Positions 40,101-51,900 of a stretch of DNA of 64,000 nucleotides are shown piece after piece. Source of the DNA: Phalacrocorax aristotelis (Eukaryota; Chordata; Aves; Suliformes; Phalacrocoracidae); assembly GCF_949628215.1 (NCBI RefSeq), contig NC_134280.1, forward strand, positions 1,684,501 through 1,748,500. Reading direction: 5' to 3'. Position 1 is the first letter of the stretch; every line of letters starts with the position of its first letter. The notes beneath the pieces are model-generated. The model was given only the letters and a program-made list of their open reading frames with translations, ran no database searches and was not told where the DNA came from. The position numbers were made by a program, and so were the translations under genes.

Positions 40101-41154
40101 AGCCAAATGGAACTCAATTCTCCCATATTTTCAGGAAAAGCCTTCTCTTGAATTCACCTGCTAATGCACAAAACCCACTAGAACTGTGTCTTGAAGAGAC
40201 AAATATTACAAGGTTTCCTAGTGTCTTATTTCCAAGCGATTCTGCTTTTCTTCTCTGGCCTTAATTTTAGCATCATCTGGCAGTGGGGTTAGGTAGTTCT
40301 CGACTGTATTTTGCCTCAACGCAAAACAACTGCACTTAACGTTACAAGGAAAGTAATGCAGCCTGATTCTGCACATTCCCAAATGCAAACGGGTCATCAG
40401 CTTTTGCTACAGCTGATAAGGAATGTTTTTACAACTTATTCTCCCCTAGGAACAGGGTTCTTGGGGGGTACAGATGGCAGGAACAGATGTCACCTCTCTT
40501 CCTCATGAGCGTTCAGGAAGAATCATAGCTTTTTCCGTGGTAGGCGGGAGGCAGGTGTTAGCAGACATAAATCCCAGAACCACGCAGGCTTACGTCCTCC
40601 CCTTCAGTCTTCGTTTGTGCCTGAAAGGCACAGTTGTTTACACTTGTATTTTCTTAAAGCTCATCCGCAGTCAAACAAGAGACTGAGAGCCTGGCTTTCC
40701 ACCCTGTTTTACCAGCATCAGCATCTCCTGATAGCGCACGCTCATCTTGGGGAGCCTGCAAACACTAATCACTCACATATGAGCACAAAGAGAGGGAGAT
40801 ACAGCACGTTTTGTTTCTTAGAATATTGCTTCAGTTAAGAAACCACGTCTAATCCCCAAAACACTAATCCCAGGGGAATCCAAGTTTATGCCATATTAGA
40901 TGTTCTTGGTTTAATGCCACCCAAAACCACTTGTTATAAACAACAATAACAACAATCCTAAAGTGTCTGTAGTAACAGGCCTATCTAAAAAAAAAAAATC
41001 AAAAGATAAAAGCACCACTTTTCAAGTTATACCAAATTTTTTAACTGCCCTCATTAGCCTTAGCACCTTTGCAAGGTTTTACCGATGAACGCAGCACATC
41101 AAGACCACCGATAATCAGATGTGCTATCAGCCAAGGGCACCGCGGAGGAAAATT

Positions 41155-41172
41155 GGGGGGGGGGGGGGGGGG
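41155..41172. repeat. Run of 18 G
   Basis: An 18-base mononucleotide G run on the plus strand, about 400 bp outside the CpG island. The exact length may be affected by sequencing error. Confidence 0.85.
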
Positions 41173-42299
41173 AAGGCTCCTTGAAAAACAATACAAGCTT
41201 TAAGGCCTCATTTCTTTTCTCAAAGTCCACTAGCCATCAACCAGTTAAACTAATCTCTGCCTCTTGCTTTCCCCTGCATAATTCTGAGCATATCTTAATC
41301 TCTCATTAATCTCTTACTATTTCCAGCCACCCAGCAGCACCCAAACGAATTTTCAGTCCCTGCTCATGTTGCAATAAAGAAGAAATAACGGCAGCTCGAG
41401 CAGTTATTTCTTTCTTTACTATTTCAGATTGATAAAGTCTCTTATCAAAAACTGTAAAATAAACTTTATTTCCTGCCAGCTTGGAAGAAGTTTTCACCCG
41501 ATTCTTGGGCGAACAGTTGGCATCCTAACTTTATAACGTTCTGAAGAAAAAAAAAACACTCCCCAGCAGCCGTGCCAAACCCCATTCCCGGCGGGGTTTC
41601 GCTGTTTACATCCACGCGAAGCGAAGCGAAGCGGCCAGCAAAAACCCGAGCGGCGCCTCGCCCTGCCAGCTCGGCTGCGAGCGGAGCCGCGGAAAGGGGA
41701 ACGAGCCAGGCTGGGGGCTTCCAGCGGGCGTGGGAACCCAAGCCACAGGGTTATTCCCTCTCTACCACAAATATACCTACCTGGGGTCTTCCAGTGACAT
41801 TTACATCCTTTCTTGTCACCTCAAAAAGCGGGACGATATTAGTTCTTTAGGGAGAAAACTGCGTGCCAGGAGCCGGATTGAGTCCCAGTCCGTCGTACAC
41901 CCCTGCCTAGAGCCGTGCCTCAGGCCGGGCTTATCCCCGCTCGCAAAGCTCTCCGCCGCGTAAAAACGGCGCTGCAACCGGTAGGAAAGGCGGCGGGACT
42001 GGGATTAAGGAGAGCTTTATCCGCGAGGCGCCTCGCTCAGAGCCCAGCTCCCCCGGTACCGGCGGCGACCCGCCGGGGGGGGCCCCGGCAGCCCGCGGCC
42101 CCAGCAGCCTGCTGCAGGGGGGACCGGCAGCCCGCGGCCCCGCCACCAAAACCATGCATGGAAAGTTGACAAACGAGGCCGGTGGCGGGCGGAGGGGAAA
42201 GGACCGAGCCCTGCTTAAACCAGGCACCGCGCTCGGGTCGGCGGCGCCGGGTCCCGTCCCGCCCCTGCCCGGGGAACCCGCCGGCCGCCCCCCGCTCAC

Positions 42300-42388
42300 C
42301 TGCGGCGGGACGCCGAGCCCCGCAGCGGCGCCCCCGGCCCCGCGCTCAGCGGCAGCAGCGCCGCCGCCGCCGCCCTCCTCCTCCTCAT
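42300..42388 (-). other. uORF1 of the GALNT13 leader (exon 1 part)
   Basis: On the minus strand an ATG at 42388 (context GCC ATG A, purine at -3) opens 29 codons, starting M-R4-A5, that read without a stop to the predicted exon-1 donor, leaving two bases (AG). Joined to exon 2 at 29908, it would continue 11 codons and stop at TAA (29877-29875), a 40-residue peptide. It exists in mRNA only if transcription starts upstream of 42388. The composition is low-complexity and no function is implied beyond possible translational control. Confidence 0.4.
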
Positions 42389-42460
42389 GGCAGCCGAGGC
42401 GCGGTGCGGTGCAGTGCGGGGCGGCGGGACATGCGGCCCCAGGGCGCGGCCGGGGGATGC
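42300..42460 (-). other. GALNT13: Predicted GALNT13 exon 1 (non-coding, 5' end uncertain)
   Basis: Within the CpG island a consensus donor on the minus strand, CAG then GTGAGC (GT at 42299-42298), would end a first exon at 42300. The exon is very GC-rich and contains five GCG and four AGG triplets in a row (42359-42385). The transcription start cannot be read directly; 42460 is a guess from a CCAAT box at 42539-42543 (usually 60-100 bp upstream of the start) and the lack of a TATA box. Assignment to GALNT13 rests on orientation, on being the only strong CpG island between the coding exon and the right edge, and on a compatible donor. A uORF opens at 42388. Confidence 0.5.
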
Positions 42461-42538
42461 GCTGAGGCTCGGCTCCGCGCCGCCGCCTCGCCGGGTCGGT
42501 GGCCGCGCCTCAGCCGCCGCCTCCCCTCCGCCGCGCCG

Positions 42539-42543
42539 CCCAA
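42539..42543 (+). promoter_or_regulatory. CCAAT box (NF-Y type)
   Basis: CCAAT in the context CGCCCAATGG lies at the centre of the CpG island. NF-Y sites work in both orientations; here the site is about 240 bp upstream of the predicted exon-1 donor on the minus strand and about 155 bp upstream of a possible plus-strand donor, so it could serve either direction. The match is exact, but its function is inferred. Confidence 0.45.
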
Positions 42544-45500
42544 TGGCTGCGGCGGCGAAGGCAGCGCCCGGCTCCCGCGATACTTGCGGGGGGCTCGGAG
42601 CGGGGAGGCGGCGGCGCGGCTGTCCCGGCGCGGAGCCGGCCCCGGGCGGGCGGGGGGGGGAAGCCGGCTCCTCGCCTCACAAGCAAGGGCTGCCGGTGAG
42701 CGGGCGGGTGGCGGGAAGGGGCGCAGGCGGGCGGTGGCGCCAGGTCCCCGCCGTGAGGCGATGGTGCCTCCGCCTCAGGGCACCCCTGTTTCGGGTGGGA
42801 CCCTGGCCCCCTCCGATAACCTGTTAGTCACGGATGGGTTCAAGCGTAGAGAAACTGGGGAAGGAAAAACCCACGAGAATAGGAACAAGCCCTCAATTAT
42901 ATTTGCGTGGTGGAAAGCGCTTCAGCTCCAGGCCAGGCCAGTCAGTGGGCATTGCGGGTCCAGGAGGCGATGGAGCCAGGCCGATTTGCCCCCAGACCCT
43001 TGGCTCCAGCCAGCTCTTGCTCGGTTACCAGCCACGAGGGGCTGCCTGCGCCTGCCCACCGGCAGAAGCCTCACGCCAAGGTAGCCGGGTCACCCTTTCG
43101 ACGGGTTATTAAAAGTGACTCTTGTTAATGCTTTCTCCAGTTTCCCAGTACCAGGGGGAAGCACATGTACTGCGGTCACTTCAGGAGTGCCCTGGCATCG
43201 AGACACCCTTGTCCTCTAGTCCCAGCCCTGGTTGCAGGACAGCCTACAGTAAGTTACAGTTACGTGTCAAAATGTTGTACAATCGTTGTTGAAACGGTGC
43301 CCTGAAGCAGACGCATGTCACCAATCTTCAGGTAAAATTTGGAGGAAGCTTCTGCCACCTCACCCAAGGAGCCTTTACACCCAAGCAGAGGAGCGCTCGC
43401 GTGCACTTCGGGCGCTTTTTCAAATCACCGCCCGCAGATCTTAGCACGTAATCACATAGCACAGATCACATATCAAAAGCACCAGTATGTTTTCAGCGTT
43501 GGCTGAAATTTTATTACTTTTGTGAGGGCAAGCCTCACTCGTTAGAAAAGGAAAGCAAAACAACAAAGCTATCCATCCTGTTTATGGGATCAGCCAGGAA
43601 AGGATTCCGTAGACCTCAACTTTTTTCTCAATGGGTAGCGGATAAAAGATTTGTTAAGTTTTGTACTTTGGTACAGCAGGTGGATGGCAGCGTGCCCCTT
43701 TCCCCTCTCCCTCTCTGTGACCAGACTTGGCAGCACTGAAGCAAAGTGAAAAAGTCCTGACTTACAACATTTTATTGTCCTGTGAATAATACCCTTTTTT
43801 GACACTGAAAACTAACTGCATAAACTAGCTGCTTTGACATAAGGATGAGAAACCTCTTGGCAATTTATGTTTCTTGTTCCCCTTAAAAAATAATAAAAGC
43901 ATTTTTCAGCATGATCCAAACTAACATTTAAATAAATGATTTGATGGTCTTTGTTTCTCAAAACATACCAAAAGAGCGCTCAGAATTTTTTAACCTTTGT
44001 TCAATGTAGATGACATATAGCTTTCAAAGTATTAAATGATTCCTAAGATAGACTCGGTATAAGCACAGCAGAGAGCTTAGTCTAGTGCTAGAGTGCAAGA
44101 CTAGAAATGCAGTTACGTGCTTCCCTGAGGATGAGGAAGTCAATTTCTCTGCATTGCAGCTTTTTTATCTCTAACCTCGCGTGGGCATTGTGAGCATTAA
44201 TTGCTTCCTGTAACTTACGTTAAGATGCAGAACTGGATATGGACTGTATAAACGCAAAGTGGTCTTTCTTGCATCATTTCTAATAGGAACAGTAGTATCT
44301 TTGTTCCAAGTAGGGAAAAGCAAACTCTCATGGTAGAAGAAAATAACAATCCAGAGTTTGGCACCCTTAAAACAATACTCCCCCTCAAAGGTATTAGATA
44401 CAAAAGCAGCAGCAAAAGTCTGTGATGGCATTCTTCATTCAGTCCTACTGCCGTGTTAGATTTTGGGCGATGCCACCCGTTTGAAAGAGCCATTTTGTCT
44501 CATGGAAGGGCTTTTTTTGCCACCTGACTCGTAACCATGCATAGAGCATGTCACAGAGCAGAAACGTTCACTTCTCAGTTGAGTTTTCCTTTTAGTTTGT
44601 ATAATAGACAACAGCTATCTTTATTCATGAAAACAACAAATCTCTAAATGTTCCTAAGATACTTACTTTCAACAAGCTCCTGACAGTGCAACTGCACAGA
44701 TCTTTAAACTAGTGTATAAAGGATATTTTCCATGTCAACATTTTTTATACTTCACTTCTCCCTAGTTGCTCAGAACTGGATTCCTGCGTAAAAGCAGTTA
44801 TTTCCCGTGTGCATACCAAGACTTCTGGCTTTGGCATTGTCTTTGTCCCAGTGTTAAAGCTGTCGATCACTCACAATTCTGGATGATTTCAATACAAGTG
44901 GTGCGTATTATGCAACAGCTTGGCGTTTGCACCAGAGCGTCTGTTTTAGAACCCACCATGGGTGAGCCCCGTGCTGGTAACCATGATGAACGGAATCCCA
45001 TCTTTCAGGCAAAAATTCCGTAATACTTAATGTGTGATGGTAAAGGGCGCGTAAGAGAATGGACGCGCTCCATTGGATCAAAGGCAGTGATCTGGTGCGG
45101 GTGCTTGGAAAACAGTGTAAAAAATAGCAAAAATATAAAATCATTCTTCTCTCAGCAATCTGTGCTTCCAGCAGTTCGCAGCGTGGAGTTTCCAGTGTGG
45201 GGGTTACATTCAGACCATCGCATTTAACATCTCTTTGTAAATCTCCTGTGGATTTCTCTTAACGTCTGTTTTAATCTGGTTTGACTTTTGGTTTCAACAA
45301 CAGCTTGAGCCATAGAGTTCCACGATTAATTCTACGTTTTGTACAGGAGTCCCTCAGCTTCACCACATTAGCTGCATACTTGCTGCCTGATATCCTTACT
45401 GGGTGGGCTTCCATGTATTCTGAGAAACGGCGGACAGTCTTTTTTAATATACTTTTTTATGACTTCTGTGATCTCACGGGCTTCAGTGTTTCTTCTCCCT

Positions 45501-45920
45501 CAGCCTTTCCAGGCAGAAGAAAAGTCCAGGTTGCTTCAGCTTCCCCATCTCCCCTCATCCTCATCCCTCCCTGTGCTTTTTGTGGGTTTTTTTTTTCCTA
45601 CTTGAACTTTTCTTTTTCCCTCCCAGAGAAAACAGGAATATCGAGCATCCCTTTGCTTCCCAGACACGAGTGGTAGCACAGTCAGACTGGTTATCAGTAG
45701 GCTCATTGTGTGACCTGCGGAAGCTCGTGTCTGCTAAGCTTTCCCAGGCTGGAATTGAATAGCACCTAAGTAAGACCAGTGAGGTTTTTTGCAAATACTT
45801 TTTAAATATTGCATTGCATTATTTAAAATGTATATACCTTTGTGCCAAATAATGTGTTCCTAGCTCTACTGGAACTTCTACTGTACCCTTTTAACCAATC
45901 TGTCGTGCCAGAAGGTAACG

Positions 45921-45971
45921 TTTTTTTTTTTCTTCCTGGCAGGTGAGGTTAGAGGAAAAAAAAAAAAAAAA
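45921..45971. repeat. T-run and A-run pair forming an imperfect inverted repeat
   Basis: T11 followed by CTTCCT (45921-45937) faces AGAGG followed by A16 (45951-45971), giving a 16-20 bp imperfect hairpin-like repeat around a short G-rich loop. It is probably low-complexity drift. Confidence 0.5.
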
Positions 45972-48900
45972 GTATATTTATGTCCTAGAACAGATCCTTT
46001 GAGTTGTGTATGATCTTATGCAGCAAGGAAAACAAAGCTGAAGAAGCCCATTCATTTTCATCTGAATTTTACATCAATAATCACACAAAATATAGAACTT
46101 TTTCCTACCACCTAACAGAAATAAAATGGGCTGATAGATAACAGACTGGCAGTTATTGCATGTATACTGCCTTGCAGTGTAATTCATTTATTATTTTTTA
46201 GGTAATAGCAGCCTATACTGTTCTACTTACTCAATTTTATTGCTTTTGCTATATTACCTTTTCAAATGGAGACCCACAGGTAAACGAAATGTAACTATTC
46301 ATCAACCCCCTGAAGTGTCATTTATAACGTCAAAGCAATCACAGCTAATGCATCGGTTAATCCCGTACCGCCTCTGACGGAGGCTTCCTCTACGACTGCA
46401 CAGCCTGGTTTTACCATTTGAAAAGAAATTGGATAACCTTTGAGATAAATGTGCCTGCCCTATATGAGAACGCTGAAATACCCTTGCATTTAAATACTTT
46501 ATGCCCTGTACTCCCTTTATGTCCTGAACACAAATCTTAGAGCTTTTTTTAAAGCAGGGTATGACACTTAGTCCACTCATCTGATATAGTAGGTGTGTGT
46601 AATGATAAATTACATACTTTTGGCAGTAGTTCAGTTACTTCAGGCTGTAGTTTCTTCAAGACTCTCAGACAAGTGTCATCTGGGCTTTTTTTATTTGCAC
46701 ATCTTAGTAACTGCCTGTGTCTTCCCTCCCTTATAAAGGGTAAACCTCGGGCTGCTTCTTGCTAGTCCTGTCTTTCTAGAATCATTTACCTCTGCTGCTG
46801 TTTTCTTAATTAAAGAACAGAATATATTTCTCTGGTAACGGAATTGAAGTAAGGGCATTAGCATTAATACTGCTCCACGTTTTGCTTCTTATTTAGATGC
46901 ATCAGTCTGCTTCAAATTTAAAAAGATGAGGAAGATCAGTAAAGCTGGAAAACACATAGAACTGAGTCTGAACCTCTAGACTGAATTTGAGTCTCTTTCT
47001 ACAGCTACAGACCCAGAAGGAATCGCAGATCTCCGTGTTGCAGGTCTGGTGAGAAGTCGGTGTTGAACACCCCGAGGTCTGTATTTACTCAGCGAACTGA
47101 CCTGTGCTGGAGGTGGTAAAGAGCGTTTCTTCTCACGGTTCCTCTGAATGCCGTACGCTGCTCTTCAGCCACGTGTGCACTGGGCCTGGCATTCGCATCT
47201 CTGCTCAGCACCAGTTAGCGATGGCAAAAATAATATCCCAGAGTTGTTTTCAAGTTTGAGGGTGAGGATGATCAAAAGGACACAGGCGCTTTCGGATGCA
47301 AAGCACTCCTGATACAAGAAAATATTTGGGAAAATCCCTTTTTGCTCTGAATTTAAACTGCTCTTATCCAGATGCATCTATACTTGGCATTAACAGAGAA
47401 TTAATTTTGTCATCAAGCTATTTCTCCGTGTTTGATAAAATTTCATTTCAGAAATAAAGGATTTATAGCTTACTTTCCCTCAATGCACATTATCATTTAT
47501 ATAACTGACAGCTTCAGTTGTTAAAAGCAGTACATGAGGTTTTTTCCAATAAAGGGCTCACATCTTTCTGACATTTATTACAAGTTTATTGCTTCTATAT
47601 CCTTCTCAGTGAAGCTGTTTCATTCATTGTAGGAGTGTCTGAAGTACAGATTTTTCATTACTTGTGACTTACCATTAATTTTAGGCCCAAAGTGGTTTCA
47701 TTTTCACTGATGGCTAAAAACAGGAAGGGCATAAAAACACATGTCAATTAAGTCAATTAAGCTAAGAAAACTCATCTGGGATGAAAGGGGAAGGTAAAGG
47801 TATGGGTTTTACCCAGGTGATATACTTGCCTCCTCAGAGCAGAGAGAAGGTGGGTTAGTCACTCTTGATTTACTTTGGAATAAAAATCACTGCCTAGAAG
47901 ATTAAGCAAACTGGTTATGGGGTACAGGGTGCTTTCACTTCTGTATCACCATTGTGGTGATTATGTTAAGACAACGGAGTCCTTAACTGAGTAGCATCTT
48001 TTATCCCAGGTGGAAAGTAAATTCTAAAGGACATTTCGGTATCTGCACACAGATGCCAAAATCAGAGTGCGTATTCACCTGTGGAGGGAGAGGCCACCCC
48101 GGGCCAGTTGGTTGCAGTGCCGGAGAATGGTCCTGGGCAGGTTTAATGCACTAGTACAGATGAAGCCTTGAGGAGCGTTCCTCCAAGTCCTATGCGCATG
48201 GTAATGATCCTCAAAAATCAGCATAGGTAACTGCTTCCGTTGGGGACCACGGTTGCAATCCTAGCCCCCTAGGTCACAGAGCTGAGCTCGTTTAATAGTT
48301 TCTTCCCTTTTGCAGGACAGGATCTGGTCCTTTGTCTAGAAATGCATCAAATTTCCATATGTGTAATATTTGCTTTTGATTCTCGATAAAGTTTTAGATG
48401 TCAGATAGAGATCTGCCACCTTGCCAAACCTCAGTAACGATTTCGGTCACGTCCACTCTAATCATTTCTCTAGCTTGTTCACAGTAAAACTTACATGATA
48501 AATGACAACATCATTTTAGTAAAACTTAATTTTCTTTGTCAATACAATTTATCTTTCCCCTTCAAATGATCTCCTTTTTTAAAATTAAAACTTCTGTTAC
48601 CAGCATTAACCTATCAATTGTTTTGGGTTTTTTTCCCTTAATCTGTGCTTCCAATCTCTATCTGCATGAAGGGCAAATTGTACTTCAAAATCTTATACAG
48701 AAACAAGGCCTTATGAATGTTGGAAGTCATATCGCTTTCTTATTAGAAATAAAAAGTCTTGAATTCACACCATAGAACTGCCTTTGGAATTTCAGCACGT
48801 GTTCTCTTGGAAACCTCAGAGGTGTTGATCAGAGAGATTACTGTCTTTTTCCGGTCTCAGAGGAAAAATAATGTTTTACAAACTCAGTTAGAGTTCTTGA

Positions 48901-51900
48901 AAATAAAGGGAAACTGTTAGAAATGGCAGTCTTGAACAGAAACCATGAAATGATAACAGGAGTTTGATCAAGCTATGTGCAGGTCCTGCTTGAAACACCT
49001 CATAATCCACAAGAGAAATAATTCACAGAGGGGGAAAGGAGGTTGGCAAACCCAGGCACATCTAAGTTACTCCCTTGACAGTGAATGAGGAAGTTTATCT
49101 TCCTTTGAGATGGCAGAGAACTAAATGTAGTTCTCTGTATTATTTTTCTCATTTTTGTTTCACGTGTGGAATTGCATATCTGTACGTCAGAAGTAAAATG
49201 AGCATTCTTTTTAGAACCAAGACCACCCTTCCTTTAACCAAGAACCAAATGATACTCTAAATGCACCGGCTGCTTACAAAAAAAGGTATCAGCAGGCAGA
49301 TAAATACCACATTATAATTGGGTGGTGTTTCAGGCTGACGCTGCCTAGGAGGTATCGCTTTGTCTCGTCTAGTAGGCTTTGAGCATCTCTTTTCGATTGG
49401 ACTTCACACAAAACTCAGAGGGCATCGTTGCCCGCTGCCTTCTTTCAACCCAGTGGGGCAGTGCATAAATCATTCATCCGAAGTGTGGAAAACCTGTAAA
49501 TAATTATCAACTCTGCTCAAGGAAGCCTGAATTTCTATGTTTGGTCTCCCAGGTGTGAGCTGCATGCAGACAGCCTGCCGGCGAGCGAGGCCTACAGGGC
49601 GCTTTAGAGCTGAGCTTTTTCCAATATCGCTGCTTGTACAGCTCCGCGCTGTAGGAAGTGGTGTATTCCCAGCCTCAGGAGGTGGCAGGTTAGCTATCTG
49701 CTGCAGGCAGAGCGACACAGAGGTCTAGAAACCCTGCTTCTACATGCGGAGAGTGGTGTGCTGCGTTACGGATTTGGGCAGTCCAAGGGTAGCGGTCTCC
49801 ACGCTGCAGCCCCCCTGTGTCCCTGGACCTGCCAGCAGTGGATGGTAATTTCACACCACGTCAAGTGAGCAGGCCTGGGTCCACATCCCTGCTCTGAAGG
49901 CTATTTAACAGGAGAAAATTAAACATTGATTGGAGGCAGGCTTAGGATCCCACTATCCACAACATCACCCTACCGCCTTTCTGGCCCAATTAATACTTAA
50001 TGATTCTGTACAAAGTGATACGGCTTTAATAGGATGGACTGAGAGACATTTCCTTCCTGCCTCATTAGCCAGCAGCCTCCCAAGCTCTCACGGGAAATGG
50101 GAGCTGCAGGGCGAAGTTCTCTTAGGCAGATGGGGAAATTAAATCCGAGTCCTCGCATCCTGTGTGGGCACTGCAGCCACCGACCTGGGCCTGGGCCAGA
50201 GGCACCGGTGGCACCTCCTTTCCCCGCCAAAGGCACACCACCAAATGCTCATGGAACTCGCGGCAAGTTCCGCACCGTATCGTGTATAAGCATGTTAGTA
50301 CGTGCTAAACGTTGTATCCTTAATATCCAGACTAAATTTCATGGAGTGCGATTGGAGAAAAAACGCAGTGTATTTTAATCAGAATTACTCACCTGAAGTA
50401 GCTGTTAGATATTTATGGCATTAATTCAGCCTTAATGGCTTTCTGCCTAGGGAAATCTTTCATTTTAATAACACACAGATCACATCCAAGGGTGACCTCA
50501 TTCATATTTGGAAAACAGATATTCTATATACAGTGTTTTCTGGGGGTTAGTTTTGCTTCTGTCAGTAACTGCTGCCACATTTTAAATGAGATATCACATT
50601 TTCATATGTATAATAGTGGCCAACAATCTTTTTGGCTCAAAAATAAACCGCAAATGTTCTTTCTTACAAATAAATGAACAGTCATTACCCACTGTGGTGT
50701 AAACTGGGTGTCTCACAACACATTTGCAGTTACTCCGTTGAAAGGCAGAGGGGTTTGGCCTTGGTACCTACAACAATAACAGAAATATTACTTGTAAAGA
50801 AATGAAGTGTACTATAAAAAGAGAAACTAGATTTCCCTTTGTAAGTACTTTTTCCAAATGTTTTCCTGAGGCATTACCCAAATGTCATTTATATTGCTTG
50901 CAGAATTTCCCATGTTAAAAAAAAAATGCATTCATTTGCTTTAATTTTGCAAGGCATTATATGAATCCATCTGAAACCATGCAGTTCATTGAAATCTTTC
51001 TTGCGGTGGGAAGATGCCACCCACACCTCGGGAGAGCATCTGCTCTGTTGTAGTCAGCCTCCCAGTAACGTTCAAACCTGGAAGAGGCTTAATTGCCTCC
51101 TTCCATGCTGCTGTCAAAATTTCACACATGACAGAACATACTAGGTCGCTCTCAACCATTAACTTCTTCCTACCTCAGCTAAGGTTTGTAACTCCACCAA
51201 GAAAATAGCGTAGCTTTCTCCTGCTTCTCTGCATACACTGAAAAGAACGTCTTCATGTGTAGGTTCACTCATAGGGGAGCAGCACGTAGCTAAGGAGGAG
51301 TTAAATTTGAAGTCTAGTGGTATACTGTGGGTTAAAATAAATCCTGAGTCTGCACAATAAAAGGATTAAAAAAAGCTGAGTTCTTCGACAGTGCTAATTT
51401 GTGAACAGCTGCACAATTCTAAGCTTATTTATTTCAGATTTTCTAGTAGAATTATGCTGCTGAAAGGGAAAAAACTTTCTAATTAAATTCTTACAAAACA
51501 GGGTGCATTATTTACAACTAAGAATGGGTTATTTTCAGACTTCCTTCCTATTCATCAATAATTAAAGTCAGAAAATGGTTTCAACATATTGACATCTGAA
51601 ATTGTTCTATTTTATGTGAACATAAAGCAGCATGTAAATTGTTTACAAACTTCTCCTTATTAGGAATACTTCAGAGAATTTGAAACCACCGATTCAATAC
51701 TCGCAGTATCCAGAGATTAATACCTCGGGTTCTTCTAACCATTCCCGCTTCCCAACTTACACAGGTACCGTGACACAGAGACAGCCCGTAGGGTAGGCGC
51801 CAGGCCGTGTTCAGCACGCACCTCTCACCACCAGCAAAAGCTACTGTAATTCTAGGGAGCGCATTCGGGCAGAAGACAGATGTACTGGTGCAGAGGCAAG

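Larger units (their letters stand above)
29909..42299 (-). other. GALNT13 intron 1 (12.4 kb, predicted)
   Basis: Runs from the exon-1 donor in the CpG island to the exon-2 acceptor. Mixed AT-rich DNA with GC-rich patches at 30955-31110, about 33000-33560 (pyrimidine-rich), 34380-34500, 35620-35970 and 39470-39690, a short tandem duplication at 37028 and a G18 run at 41155. No further exon with paired strong splice sites was found by eye. Confidence 0.5.
41570..42790. promoter_or_regulatory. GALNT13: CpG island promoter, probably of GALNT13
   Basis: About 1.2 kb of very high G+C with abundant CpG, sharply set off from AT-rich flanks. It holds a CCAAT box (42539-42543, in the context CGCCCAATGG), many GC boxes (GGGCGG or CCGCCC, for example near 42533, 42645-42655 and 42704-42710) and no TATA box that I can see. 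Such islands typically drive dispersed and often divergent transcription. A minus-strand donor at 42299 and a plus-strand donor at 42696 are both present. Boundaries are approximate. A long plus-strand open frame here (about 300 codons) is explained by the scarcity of AT-rich stop codons. Confidence 0.8.

Noticed and set aside
42182..43084. 300-codon plus-strand open frame in the CpG island
   Set aside because: Rich in Ala, Arg, Gly and Pro and open in several frames at once, as expected where AT-rich stop codons are rare. No domain is visible and it straddles the promoter.
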